From Utricularia gibba (Eukaryota > Streptophyta > Magnoliopsida > Lamiales > Lentibulariaceae): DNA of 64,000 nt. Shown here in pieces: positions 11,669 through 23,161 of this stretch (within the stretch, counting starts at the first letter, position 1; the number at the start of each line of letters is the position of its first letter). The notes below the pieces were generated by a model. It had not been told where the DNA came from, ran no database searches, and saw only the letters and a list, made by a program, of their open reading frames with translations. Location of the stretch: NCBI GenBank assembly GCA_002189035.1, contig NEEC01000011.1, forward strand, positions 1,798,001 to 1,862,000, read 5' to 3'. The position numbers and the translations under genes are program-made.

Positions 11669-14515
11669 ATGAGTTTCCAAGATCTGGAAGCTGGTCGTGG
11701 GGGTGTTGCGAGGAAGATGAATGGACGGCAGGATCCTACGCAGGCCGTTGCCTCTGGGATATTCCAGATTAACACGTCTGTTTCTACATTCCAGCGGCTA
11801 GTTAACACCCTTGGTACACCCAAGGACACGCCTGAGCTACGGGAAAAGCTGTTAGTGCTTGTTTTTTTATTAGTAATGTGATTGGCTCAGCTTATTTCAG
11901 ATCTTCGGTGTAGGTTTTTGAATGTAGAATCACCGTGAATCCGATGTCGATTCAATTCAAATAAAAATGGGAAATTGAAGAAGGGATGGGTAATAATCTA
12001 AAGTTAGGGAAGCAACCTGGTGTTTTCTGAATGTCGTATTGGATCACTAGTTATACATGGCGTGCTGCTGTTTGTCCCTAAAAAACAAAGGGTTGCTTCG
12101 AAATGTTTTCTGCATTTTTTTGCTATGATTTCAGAACTAGCTTACCTAAACATTTGGAGCAACTTTATTGGTGATGTTGATGTTATGACATTATCTCTTT
12201 TTCGATATAATGTACGTTATGCATTACGAATTGCAGGCATAAAACTCGTTTACACATCGGGCAGCTAGTTAAGGATACTTCTACTAAACTAAAGCAAGCG
12301 AGTGATGCAGATCATCTGCATGAAGCCAGTGTATGTTTCCCAGTTTAATATGTTTTCAGTCTACTAAACTGGAATCCTTGTCCTGTATATTATTTGATGG
12401 CTTATGTTACTGACTAGGGTCTTTTAGTTTTTTAGTCAAATTCTGGAGCTGGAGTAGAATCTTAATTTGCATCTAATGAAAATATCGAATCAAAAAAGTT
12501 GTGGCTAATGAGGGGTTTCGGGGATTTGTGTAAATCATTGATTGACGCCTCCTTTTGTTTCAGGCAAGCAAGAAAATTACTGATGCTAAACTTGCCAAAG
12601 ACTTTCAAGCTGTACTGAAGGAGTTTCAGAAAGCTCAACGGCTCGCTGCAGAGAGGGAGACAGCATACACTCCTTCTATTTACCAATCTGTTCTTCCGTC
12701 TGGGTAAGTTATTTGTATGCTCCAAGTCATGAATGCCTACCACATTGGAATTATTCTGATGACATCTAGCATAACTTGAGTACTTTGCTCAGTTTTCTAA
12801 TCATTTTTTATAAACTTGACGTTGCATGTAGCTACCCAGCTGGTGATACTGATGCAAGTGGAGATAGAAGTCCTGAACATCGTGCTCTTCTCATGGAATC
12901 TAGAAGGTATAATACAGGGACCTTGCATTTATGATAGAATAATTTAGATCCCGGCAAGTATGTGAAACCTGCTGACATATAAGCGCACCGAATTAATAAA
13001 TCAGAAAAGTAATTTTCCTTCAGAATGATCTCAGCATCTACTGCTACGTTTTTATGGAATCCAAATTCGTAGTTTTCTTTTCTCCAAAAAAGCATTGTTG
13101 GTAAGTTTCATTTATATTTAAATTTTGATGGCATGATCTCTGAGTCACAGTTTGTTGGAAATTTGTATAAAATTGAAACCGATACATGGAGTATGTTTGC
13201 AAATGGAAGACCAGATTTCCATTTTAAATCTAAGTGAATCTACTAGATTTTGGTATAGCTTTCCAACTGCGGATGCTTTGTAAAAGGCTCTGTACTTACT
13301 GTAATTTTTTTTTTATCTAGGCAACATGTACTGCTGTTGGACAATGAAATTTCTTTCAATGATGCCATAATCGAGGAAAGGGAGCAGGGGATCCAAGAAA
13401 TACAGCAGCAAATTGGAGAAGTGAATGAGATTTTCAAAGATCTTGCTGTATTGGTTCATGAACAAGGAACTATGATTGGTGAGTGTCCTGGACAGCGTTA
13501 GCAGCGCCCTGTATATTAAAACTAACATGAGTGTCTGCATTTTGATCTAGATGACATTGGAAGTAACATTGAGGGTGCTCGTGCATCAACTGTACAAGCA
13601 AAATCTCATCTTATCAAAGCCGCGAAGACCCAGAAATCAAATTCATCCATGGTGAGTTAGTAGTTTATGAGCTACGTTTGATAGCCAACTTCTCTTCTGC
13701 TTTATTTGGACATGTTCTTTACAGGCTCAGTTGTTTCCGTTGGATATGAATTTTCTTTGATTAACATTTTTTTTCATATCTGGTATCAATAATCTGGGGA
13801 TCAGGGGTGATACTGATTGTTGGTTGCACTCCTTTTTTTGTCGTGTGCAGTTCTTATTGCCGTAGTTTTGATTTAGCACTGCTTAATTGAATATCTGATG
13901 TGTTGGCGTGGAGTTGAGTTTCAGTCTTGTTTTTTCATAGATCTTATTAATCTCATGACAATTGCTGAGCTAATCTCACACACACAGCACATTGTCACCA
14001 CACACTTTGTCTTCCCATTACCGTCCTTCCCTTTTTTTTTTTTATCATACATGTACCCTACGTGAATCCTCAGTTGCTCCCACTCTATGTTCTTATCAGA
14101 GGTACCAATCTTTAAGTACCCTTTTCACTTATGAGTGATTAAGGACTATTAGTGAATATGGGCAAACTGTGAACAAGATGACAGAAGAACAGTTAACCCC
14201 ACTGTCTCCACCCACAGTCAGAGGAATTATCTTGCAGTGCACAAACGGACACATTTTCAATTTAAGGATCGCTGCGTCAAGATAGATGGTTCTTAAGCTT
14301 TGCATGTTTAATTTTCCCATAGTGGTGGAATACAGTCTGTGATAACCATGTCTTCATTTCTCAATGTGATGAATGCCAGTGATTTTTTAAATCTGGCCAG
14401 GGCATTGGACTTGCTTGAATCTCTAATGATCACACTTTCCCACTTGCAGACATGCTTGATGCTCGTGATTTTTGCTGTCATGCTTCTCATACTAACCGTA
14501 GTGTTCGTTGCATGA
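11669..14515 (+). CDS. SYP22: SYP2-type syntaxin (vacuolar Qa-SNARE), 271 aa
   Basis: The exons are 11669-11850, 12237-12330, 12564-12703, 12832-12906, 13321-13478, 13551-13651 and 14450-14515, for 816 nt in all. The product starts [12 protein letters not shown], has an N-terminal Habc-type region ([20 protein letters not shown]), then a Qa-SNARE helix from about residue 170 to 235 ([20 protein letters not shown], with the central-layer Gln), and ends in a tail anchor ([20 protein letters not shown]) with only Ala after it. This matches the plant SYP21/SYP22 (VAM3/PEP12) family, which mediates fusion at prevacuolar and vacuolar membranes. SYP22 is the closest name I can give, but SYP21 cannot be excluded. 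The last intron (13652-14449) is unusually long for this gene. Confidence 0.93.
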
Positions 14516-15370
14516 CGATGGCTCCAAAGTATGAACATCCATGAACCGATGTTGGTGCCTGCGAAACCACCATTGTCTATTGCAGGGGAGCATGTTGTGG
14601 TTTCATATCCAGATAATGGCGCCATGCATGGATGGCACAGCAGCAGCATCGCGGGTATCTGTTGCGTTGTACATTCTCATTGTATCGTCTGTCATGATTG
14701 CCAAGAACTGCTTCCATTTTTTGAACCGTGTGTGTTGTGTACATCTCAAGGTTGCAAACTGCAATGACATTCGTTACTTCACTCTCTATTCCAGAATGCG
14801 GCGCCGTGAGCTCAACAAGCGTTGCTCTGTGTGCCCATTCTACCGCCCCAAATTGCTCAAAGTTGAAATACAACAGAGATGATGGTTAGGCATCAAGAAA
14901 CCCCTTGGAGGGTAAGTATATTTTGAAGAGAAGGGCAAGGGTCTTTTTTGTAATTTCAAATTTCGAAATTAATTATAAAAAATTATTGAATTTTACAAAT
15001 TCTCATTTTATTAATTAAATAAAAAACTAATTATAAAAAAGTTATATTATTCACTTTTAAATATAAAAAATTCTGTATTTTCATATTAAATTTTGTTCAA
15101 AAAAGAAACACCACAACTTACAAATGTAATAAATAAGGAAAAAAAACCCTCATTTTTTAAAACGATATAATATATAAAACTACTTTAGTCAAATTTAAAT
15201 AATATGATTATTAAAAAAATATGTTGATTAACTGAACTAGACGTTCTGTTAATTGATTTCACTGCTGCCCCAGTTTTTAGAAACTCACGGCTTCTTTTTC
15301 TCTCCTTCTGTGTCTTGTTCTCGGACATCGAAGAGAGTTTTCCGACGATTCCCCTCCTCCGATCACTCAC
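14516..15370. other. 3' flank of SYP2 and AT-rich spacer
   Basis: The segment 14516 to about 14900 is moderately GC-rich and probably includes the SYP2 3' UTR. Several short frames are open on both strands, but none resembles a protein family. From about 14930 to 15240 the sequence is AT-rich and featureless. Confidence 0.4.
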
Positions 15371-16372
15371 ATGATTCGCTATGGACGATTTACGACTGTC
15401 GAATCGTACACTTTCCGGCCAGGTTGGATCGTCTCCTCGAAATACTCCCTCCATCCGCCATCCCATCCTCATCCGCCACCGCCGTCGTATTCATACCCCC
15501 CTCTCACCATCATCCTCACCATCGTCCTCCTCGTATGCTTCTTCGTCGGCTTCTTTTCAATATACTTTTGCCGTTGTTTCATGCAGAACGTACTGTACAC
15601 GTGGCATCTACGCCACACCGCCGCCGGGACACCGGGTGGAAGACCCAACGCCGCATCCAAATCCGGCGGTCTGGATCCCTCGATAGTGCAGTCTTTCCCC
15701 ACCTTCCCATACTCCAGCGTCAAAGACTACCGGAAAGAAAAATACGGGCTGGAGTGCGCCATATGCCTCGTCGAGTTCCACGCCGCCGACATCCTCCGTC
15801 TCCTCACAGCGTGCTGCCATGTTTTCCACCAGGAGTGCATAGACCTCTGGCTCGAGACCCACAAATCCTGCCCTGTCTGTCGGAGAAATCTTGACTCCCC
15901 GGTACGCTCAGACATATTTCCAATTTGTCAGAACTGATTTTTTATTTTGATTCATTCCATGGAACATTTTTCTAGAAAACAACTAATTAGGTTTCGTCAA
16001 CAGATCCATTCTCCGTTGAAGTCTCCGGCGATCTCATTCCTCGGAGTGGAGAGCAACCACGTTGAAGACACCATCAGCATCACGATCAAGTCCGAAAACG
16101 AGCACGGCACAGAGGACGGCCAAGGGGTCTCTTCTTCAATCGGAGAACACGAAAATGATCTGCAGATCGATGTCGAAAGGTTTCCGAGATCGCACTCGAC
16201 GGGGCATTCGATCCTAAGAAGCAGAGAAGAAGAAGAAGCAAGATTCACGCTGAGATTGCCTGAGGATGTGAAGCATCGCATCATCAGAGGCCACAATTCC
16301 AGCAAGAGCTGCACCCTTTTCGGTGAGCTCAAGGAGAAACCTAGCGGCAGAAACGTACCACTTGATGAGTGA
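15371..16372 (+). CDS. ATL-type RING-H2 E3 ubiquitin ligase, 299 aa
   Basis: The two exons, 15371-15901 and 16004-16372, are joined in phase 0 by a 102-bp intron. The product has the ATL layout: a Pro-rich N-terminus, one membrane helix (about residues 45-67, LTIILTIVLLVCFFVGFF), the GLD signature (about 100-102), and a RING-H2 domain (about 129-170) with CAIC, CCHVFH and CPVC as zinc ligands. A hydrophilic tail of about 120 residues follows, rich in Ser, Glu and Arg. ATL proteins are membrane-anchored E3 ligases, often induced by stress or elicitors. The closest subgroup cannot be fixed by eye. An intron inside an ATL gene is less common, since many members are intronless, and here it falls right after the RING. 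Confidence 0.9.
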
Positions 16373-17222
16373 ACGTGTTACTTTTTTCTATTTTTACGGA
16401 TTTTTTTTCTATTTATACCATTGTTTAATCACAATACACATAATTTGAGATGAATTCATTTCACATTTTAATCTTATGATTCGTGAAATGTTGCTTCGGT
16501 GCATATTTACTAATTTTTTTACCATTCTCTTTATTTATATTATGTTTGGTAGATATGTTTAATTATTTAAATTTTATGAATAATACATATTTAATAGATA
16601 TATTTTTTAAAATATACGTTTTCGATCGTTTGGCATACTTTCATTATATTATATTATCCGTTTTAGAAATTTGATTCTTGAACATAGGGGTTTAAAACAG
16701 CATCCAATGAACTGCCCCACTTTAAAAGTAATTATCTTGACGATTGTAAAGATTTATTTTAAAAAAACGTGTAAAATTCTTATGGTTTTATTTAATAGGT
16801 ATTTTAAAATTCATTTAAGGATTTCTTATTTAATATAATGATTTAATAAAAAAATTTAAATTAGATTGAAATTTTCATTTTAAAATGATTTTAGAAAAAT
16901 TTAAATAAATTACACATATTTATAGGAAATAAGGGAAAATGAGTGTTTTATATTACATTTACTTATGCATAATTTATTTACCATAATTAAATCTATCTGT
17001 CTAATTTATTATTATTATTATTAAAAGTGTGCAACATTTACAGTGGGCACCCCCACCCTCTCTGACAAGGGGCAGAACGCTACACCCTGAACAACAAAAT
17101 CAATAATGATATTTTATTTTTTTTCTTTCAAATTTTATTATTTATAAATAATAAATAATAGCAATAATAATCCTCTTGTCTTTCCTTTGAAGCCGCTCAA
17201 TTCTCTCTTCATGTTTACTTTC
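16373..17222. other. Intergenic AT-rich DNA
   Basis: The sequence is AT-rich throughout. The stretch just before the bHLH gene (about 17040-17200) holds a short pyrimidine-rich section that is likely 5' UTR or core promoter. Nothing else is supported. Confidence 0.35.
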
Positions 17223-18473
17223 ATGGCTCTCGAAGCTCTCTCCACCTCCGAACTCTTGAATTACATCATCTACGACGCCGCTGTTGCTCCGGAAATCGTT
17301 CTACCCGATGTCAATGCCACACAAACACCGCCTCCTCCTCCTCCTCCGCCGCCGCCGCCGCCGTCGGGTTCTGTCGTTGCTCCCAGGAAGAAGCGACGGC
17401 GCCGGCCGAGGATTTGTAGGAACAAGGAGGAGGAGGAGACGCAGAGAATGACCCACATAGCAGTTGAGAGAAACCGGCGGAAGCAAATGAACGAGCATCT
17501 CGCCGTTCTCCGCTCCCTCATGCCGGAATCTTATGTTCACAGAGTAAGAGTGATAGAGTTCCCCTCTTGTCAACGATGAATTTAATAGCTTCCTTACAAG
17601 ATACATAATTTTGTAGGGGGATCAGGCATCGATTGTGGGAGGAGCGATCGACTTTGTGAAGGAATTGGAGCATGTTCTGCAAACATTACAAGCGAAAAAG
17701 GCCAGCGCCGCCGCGAACGCCTCCGGCGGGGAAGAGAACCCGTTTTCCCACTTCTTCTTATACCCACAAATCAGTCAGTTGGGCCATAAATACGTCTCCC
17801 AAACCAAAACCCCAGTCGCCGACATCGAAGTCGTCTTGATCGAAACCCACGCCCACATCAGAATTCTCTGCCGCCACCGCCGCCGCCGGGGCTCTCATCT
17901 CTCCCAACTCGTCATCTCCTTCCACGCCGCCGCCCTCTCCATCCTCCACCTTAACGTCACCACTCTCGAACCCCTCCTCCTCTACTCCATCAGCGCCAAG
18001 GTACGTACAACCTAATCAATATTATATACTTTCCATTTTCCATTCTCATTATCTCAACAAAGAACCCTAAACAACCCAAAACGACACCGTACGATCTAAT
18101 CCCACCTTTACATGCATCTCCATCGCAACCCAGTTGCATTTACTCTACTGAGCATAGATTCTCAGCAAATGGAAACGGAAATCTTACAGCAGCAGCAGCA
18201 GCAGCGAAGGAAACAAAACTGGAACTCTGGAAACAGACAGATGCAAAGGAATCTGCTTTTTACGCTGCGCAGATTCCACAGAGCAATCTGGGGATTGGGT
18301 TTCATGCATTTACTTCTCTCCCTCCATGTGAAAAACTGGTGTGTTTGTTTTTTTCTCTTTTGTAGGTGGAAGAAGGGTGCCAGTTCGCTTCTGCAGACGA
18401 CATTGCCGGAGCAGTTCATCACATGCTTCTGATCCTGCAGGACGAAGATGCTGCTGTAGGTTATCAGTCTTAG
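17223..18473 (+). CDS. Group Ia bHLH transcription factor (bHLH94/96-like), 270 aa
   Basis: The exons are 17223-17543, 17617-18000 and 18366-18473, joined in phase 0. The start [12 protein letters not shown] matches the MALEA opening of the bHLH94/96/99 group. A second in-frame ATG at 17211 would add four residues. A run of 13 prolines and a basic patch (RKKRRRRPR) precede the bHLH domain: [20 protein letters not shown] with the His-Glu-Arg DNA-contact pattern, then loop and helix 2 ([20 protein letters not shown]). The C-terminal third ([20 protein letters not shown] onward, then [20 protein letters not shown]) is the ACT-like dimerisation domain of this group. Group Ia includes regulators of stomatal development, but the exact orthologue is not clear. 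The segment [12 protein letters not shown] is more basic than in relatives I know. Confidence 0.9.
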
Positions 18474-19480
18474 AAATGTACTATACACCTTGTTATTATC
18501 GTATTTTCTTGAGCTTTATTGATCTAGATTTCCATTGATTTTTTTTCATGATTAAATTATGTAATTAATTAGTGACATAACACAATATCATTGGATGGGG
18601 AAATAACCAATACACTATTTTAAAAATTATAACAAACATTGGGGGTCAATTTGAAACATGTTCATCTCTACTTCATATTCATTTTGCAAAATCGTTAAAA
18701 TTTTATGAAAGAATTCATTTTTTTCAATAATTATATAAACTACGGTCATTTTGTGATGAAATTTTTGAGTATATTCATCTCTCAAATTTAGGTGGAGATA
18801 GATGACCATATTTTAAATTTATCCCAACAATGATTATCTATTTGAAATAATTCTTTATTTTAAAAATAATTTTAGAAACATTCTAGTTATCACACATTAT
18901 ATTTATTCTAAAAAAAAATATAGAATAATTTACATAGACTTGAATTCTATTTCATTAGAATTACTTTTAAAAAAATATTTTTCAAGAAACAAAATCAAAT
19001 ATAAGCTCAGAGTTTATTTGAACAGTATTTTTTTCTAAAAAAAGCACTCAATAATTAATTTTTATCAACACAATTCCAAATTTTATTATGAAAAGAACAT
19101 GAATTTTAAAAGTAATTTATTATTTTCAATAAGATAAATATTTTTAAACTCATATTTTATTGAAAATACTTTTTAAAAAGTGATTTTGAACCAAAAAATA
19201 TTAGATCAAACAATCTCAATGGATGATTTAAATTAAAATAATCAATTATATAATAAATTATAAATCACAAACAATTAATTGAACTTAATATTTTCTAATG
19301 TAATGTATATTTTTTATGTAATTGTATTTTACATGTGATCGTACAATTTATTGAATATTTCATTTCAACAAGAAAAACCAATCTACCCACAGGTTTTCAC
19401 GCATACGGTCTTATCGACAGCCACTGGTCATGTTTTAGATTAATAAACCCTTGCAAAATAGTTATTATTTCTGGAATGAA
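18474..19480. other. Intergenic AT-rich DNA with repeat-like blocks
   Basis: No gene is seen. The block at about 18840-19010 (TTCTATTTCATTAGAAT, then TTTTTCAAGAAAC) resembles AT-rich blocks near 46895-46970 and 62240-62350, suggesting a shared low-complexity or MITE-like family. Confidence 0.35.
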
Positions 19481-19489
19481 TCAGAGCCT

Positions 19490-19813
19490 AACATCGGCCC
19501 TCAGTGTCTTGTCGCGACGAGGAAGATAAGGACGAGGACAGAAACCAGTGAACCGGAAGTTTTCCCAGAAGCCAAATCCTCTTGTCAGAAGTCAAGAAGG
19601 AATCCGTGCAGTCTGTGGATCACCACACGCCATTTCCCCTCCTCCCTCTGCATTATCCGCAGCCCGCATACGCTTCAGAGCATCAGAATCAACCCCAAAT
19701 TTCAGAAAAAACCCTAACAGAGAAGAGCAGAAAGAGCTTCGACGGCATGAGTCGGTCTCGGGTTTCTCAGACGGCCGCTTCGAGAGGGTTTCGAAGGAAT
19801 ATCAGGGTTAAAT
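19490..19813 (+). other. Unidentified GC-richer open segment, possible gene remnant
   Basis: A short island with much higher G+C than its surroundings stays open in two overlapping + frames and ends at stops near 19811-19815. One frame reads VDHHTPFPLLPLHYPQPAYA then RKSFDGMSRSRVSQTAASRG. The other reads PHAISPPPSALSAARIRFRA. Neither matches a family I know, no splice sites were convincing, and no clear start codon can be assigned. It could be the last exon of a small gene, a non-coding transcript or a decayed gene. Confidence 0.25.
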
Positions 19814-19870
19814 GAGAGCGATGACACTAGAGGCTGCCACTGAGTGAAAGGAAGACGTAGCCTGAGGGTT

Positions 19871-19887
19871 GCATGCATGCATGCATG
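19871..19887. repeat. (GCAT)n tract, overlapping RY motifs
   Basis: The run GCATGCATGCATGCATG contains overlapping CATGCATG (RY) motifs, the recognition type of B3 seed-maturation factors. It may equally be a simple microsatellite. It lies about 900 bp before the tetraspanin coding region. Confidence 0.6.
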
Positions 19888-20777
19888 TGGTCCAAATGAA
19901 ATTATGCAGTTTTCTTTTTCACTACAAGGGTAAAAAGACAAAATATTTTAACAGTAGTAAATGGAACTCTGGTTTGGCCATTTCTGTTCTCTCTGTCTTG
20001 GTAGTTTTCTCAGAAGATTCTGTACCTCAGTTCATGTAGATATATTTTACTGTTAATATGTCTTTCCCGACAATGGATAGGGTGGATTAACCAATGGTTC
20101 TAAATTATCAACCAATTAACGGAATAAATACATAAAATTCATATCGTATCTTATATTTTGAATTATCTAAATTAAAAAATGATAAACGTTACTATTAAAA
20201 AATATAATTTATGAGTTTTCAACAGATACGGACGCAACTAACTAATGTATTTGATTGTTTAAGTTTGTATATGTGAAGGTTATTGAATGTGGTAAAAATA
20301 TAGTAAAAATAGTATTTAAATTTTGTAAATCTATCTAATTATTTTATTTTTAAAAATAAAAAGTATTTAATAATGAATATATTTTTAAGAAACGTCGTAA
20401 GCCCAACGAGAGCGAATTAATTCCAAGCCCAAGCCCAGGCCCAGCATAAACTTGAAGATACATTCAAATGGAAGAAAAGATGTACACGATAAGGATCCTC
20501 TCGCATCATTAATCTCCACCATCTGTAAAATTCACAAAATTAATTTTCATTATTTTACTATTAATTTCATTTTAAAAAATTTGATATAATTAATTCTCAA
20601 GATTTTAAAATAATTGCAAAACTAGTCATTACTATTTTTTAAAAAATAATTATTAATAATTTAATATCTATTATTTAAATTTCTCGATGTCGTATTCTTT
20701 CTTTTCTCAAGTCTGGAGAAAAGAAAGAAAAATTCCATGCAAAACCAAGGTTGAGAGAAAGGCATCAAATGAAGTGA

Positions 20778-22358
20778 TTGAGTTTCGAAAATGGACCCAA
20801 TCATCCAACGTACGCTACACAACGGGGGATTCATGACCCCCTTGCAAGTAACCGAGTAATCGGAACCCTAATCCTCGGCGCCGCACTCCTATCGGTCCTC
20901 CTCATTGGCGCCGGAATCTGGCTATCAACGCAGGCTTCCTCCTGCCTCAACTTCCTCCAGTGGCCCCTCATCGTCCTCGGAGTCCTCACCCTGATAGTCT
21001 CCATCGCCGGATCTGTTGCCTCCTTCCGGCGAAACTCGTGGTTCCTCGTGCTGTACCTCTGCGCGACGCCGATTCTCGTTGTGATTCTGGTATTCATACT
21101 GGGTTTTGCGTACGCTGTGACGATCAGAGGGTCGGGCCACTTGGTTCGGGATCGGGGTTACCTGGAATACGATCTGAATGACTTCTCCGTCTGGCTCCGG
21201 TGGAGGATCGGAGAATGGCACGGGATCCAAAGGTGTTTGAGGCTGGGGAAATCCAGACTGTGCGATGACCTGGATCAGGTTTATCGTCTGCCTCAAGATT
21301 TCTTTACCGCGCGGATCACTCCTCTCCAGGTATTTAGTACTTATATTTTAAATATAAATTAATTTTTGTTAATAATTAGTTTATCATAATATGTTTTAAA
21401 ATATCAATCTGGTCCAAAATTAAAATAGAAAATAAGTATCTAAAATAGTTTTTTATGAAGACTAAATATTTTTTTCTATTTTTTAAATTAAAAATCATTC
21501 ATATATGATAATAAAATTATTTTTAAAGTACTTTTATGAACATAGCTAATTCCAAATATAGTGTAAGATTAAGAGGTCGTTCGATAGGTATCAGTATATT
21601 TAAATATAGTGTAATTAAATATGTATATAATTATTTGTATATAAAATTTGATATTCGATAATAGAAGTATGAATATATAAATGATATACATATAATTAGA
21701 ACCATTTATCTATTTGTGTATACATCCCACATGCAATGGTACTTTTTAAACATGTGATTGATATAACGATGCAAAAGTGACATAAATCTTATATACTATA
21801 TTATCAAATACTTTCTAATTGTGCACATTTATTTAAAAATTTATTATTTCCATAAGTTTAATATGGTACTAATCACGTACTTAGTTTTCGTATTTTGGTT
21901 GATTAAAATACTAAAAAATATTTAATAGATTATCTTAATTAATAATATATTTTAATTATTTATATTGAGATAAATTCATATCATTTTAATATATTTTTTT
22001 TAAGACAGATGCTGTTATATATTGTTTTTTTTTTCAGTCAGGATGCTGCAAACCTCCAACAGGTTGCGGGTACACCTTCGTGAACCCGTCGTACTGGATA
22101 AACGCGACCGACTTGTCGGCCGGCGACGATTGCCGCCGGTGGAGCAACAACCAGACAGAGCTTTGCTTCGCCTGCGCTTCCTGCAAAGCTGGTTTTCTTG
22201 CTACTGTGAGGGGAGACTGGAGGAAATCCAATGCCATTGTTACAGCGGCGCTCGCCGGTCTGATCGCCTTGTACGCGGCGGTTTGCTGTGTCCTTGTTAG
22301 GCTCAAACTCCACCAACTCTTCGCTACGTATACGCAACAGGTTTTCACCCACATTTGA
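20778..22358 (+). CDS. Tetraspanin, about 280-290 aa, start codon not found in frame
   Basis: The two exons, up to 21329 and 22038-22358, are joined by a GT-AG intron. The product has four membrane helices: VIGTLILGAALLSVLLIGAG; WPLIVLGVLTLIVSIAG; WFLVLYLCATPILVVILVFI; and AIVTAALAGLIALYAAV. The large extracellular loop carries the plant GCCKP signature (SGCCKPPTGCGYTFVNPSYW) and further Cys residues. Plant tetraspanins organise membrane microdomains and signalling. The frame is open back to a TGA at 20775-20777 but contains no ATG before the first helix. ATGs at 20790 and 20834 lie in other frames, and the second is just before a run of five C's. This suggests a one-base indel, a missing upstream exon or a non-AUG start. 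The given start is only the limit of the open frame. Confidence 0.8.
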
Positions 22359-22611
22359 GAGTGTTAGGAATATTATGGGTGTTGAATTGAGAGCCAAAAT
22401 GGGATTTGGATATGAGACGTGTGTTTTTTTAATATGCTAGACGGAAAAATATTACCATGGTACTTTATTTAATAATGCATTTAATTTATTAGTATTTAAA
22501 TAAATATATATTATATAGTTAAAATTCAAGTTTGTTTGGTATATAAATTTTGAATATATATGTTTAATAGATGTATGTAAAACAAAAATTTTAAAATTAA
22601 AGTAACACCCT

Positions 22612-22890
22612 GTAAAATTTTTAGAATTTATTTTTAATTTTTTAAAATTATTTTTTAAAAAATATAAATAATGGGTAAAAATATAATATATTATAAGTGT
22701 TCTAGAAAAATATAAAATAAGATATAAAAGTAGAAATAAAATATAAAAAATAATATATTCTTTACTCTTTGAAAACTAATTTTTATATAATAATTTCAAA
22801 ATTATTTTTGATAAAATTAATTTTATAATTGATATTTTTTTATAATAAAATTATTTTTATTTTTAAAAAAATTAATAATATGTTTCAAAA
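22612..22890. repeat. Dispersed AT-rich repeat B, copy 1
   Basis: Sequence here, notably ATTAATTTTATAATTGATA followed by ATAAAATTATTTTTATTTTT, recurs at about 36880-37085 in the same orientation with similar flanks. No coding content or clear termini were seen. Confidence 0.5.
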
Positions 22891-23161
22891 ATTTTCCAGT
22901 GGTTAAACATGTTTAGTAAAACCTACCTAGAATGTGAGTTGTAAATATATAGTTTGGAATGTTATACATTAATTTTGTAAAACACTCGTTTATTGCTAAG
23001 TTAATCTATCTAACATACATTATTATCAACACACAGATATTTACAATTCACCAAATTCTATACGATTTGTTTCCATAATTTGTTAGGAATTTCCTTAGTA
23101 CTATAAATACTTCCTAATCTCTCAAGTCTCACTGGACTCTATTCTCCCGCCAGAAGTTTCC

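Noticed and set aside
14531-14882. Overlapping open frames on both strands after the SYP2 stop codon
   Set aside because: They lie in the probable 3' UTR, none is supported by a known domain, and several overlap each other in different frames.
15253-15894. 213-codon open frame overlapping the ATL gene in another frame
   Set aside because: The Arg/Pro-rich product is an alternative-frame reading. The ATL frame holds the RING-H2 motif, the membrane helix and the splice continuation.
20925-21296. Open frames antisense to tetraspanin exon 1
   Set aside because: They are shadows of the tetraspanin exon, which has the four-helix layout and the GCCKP motif.
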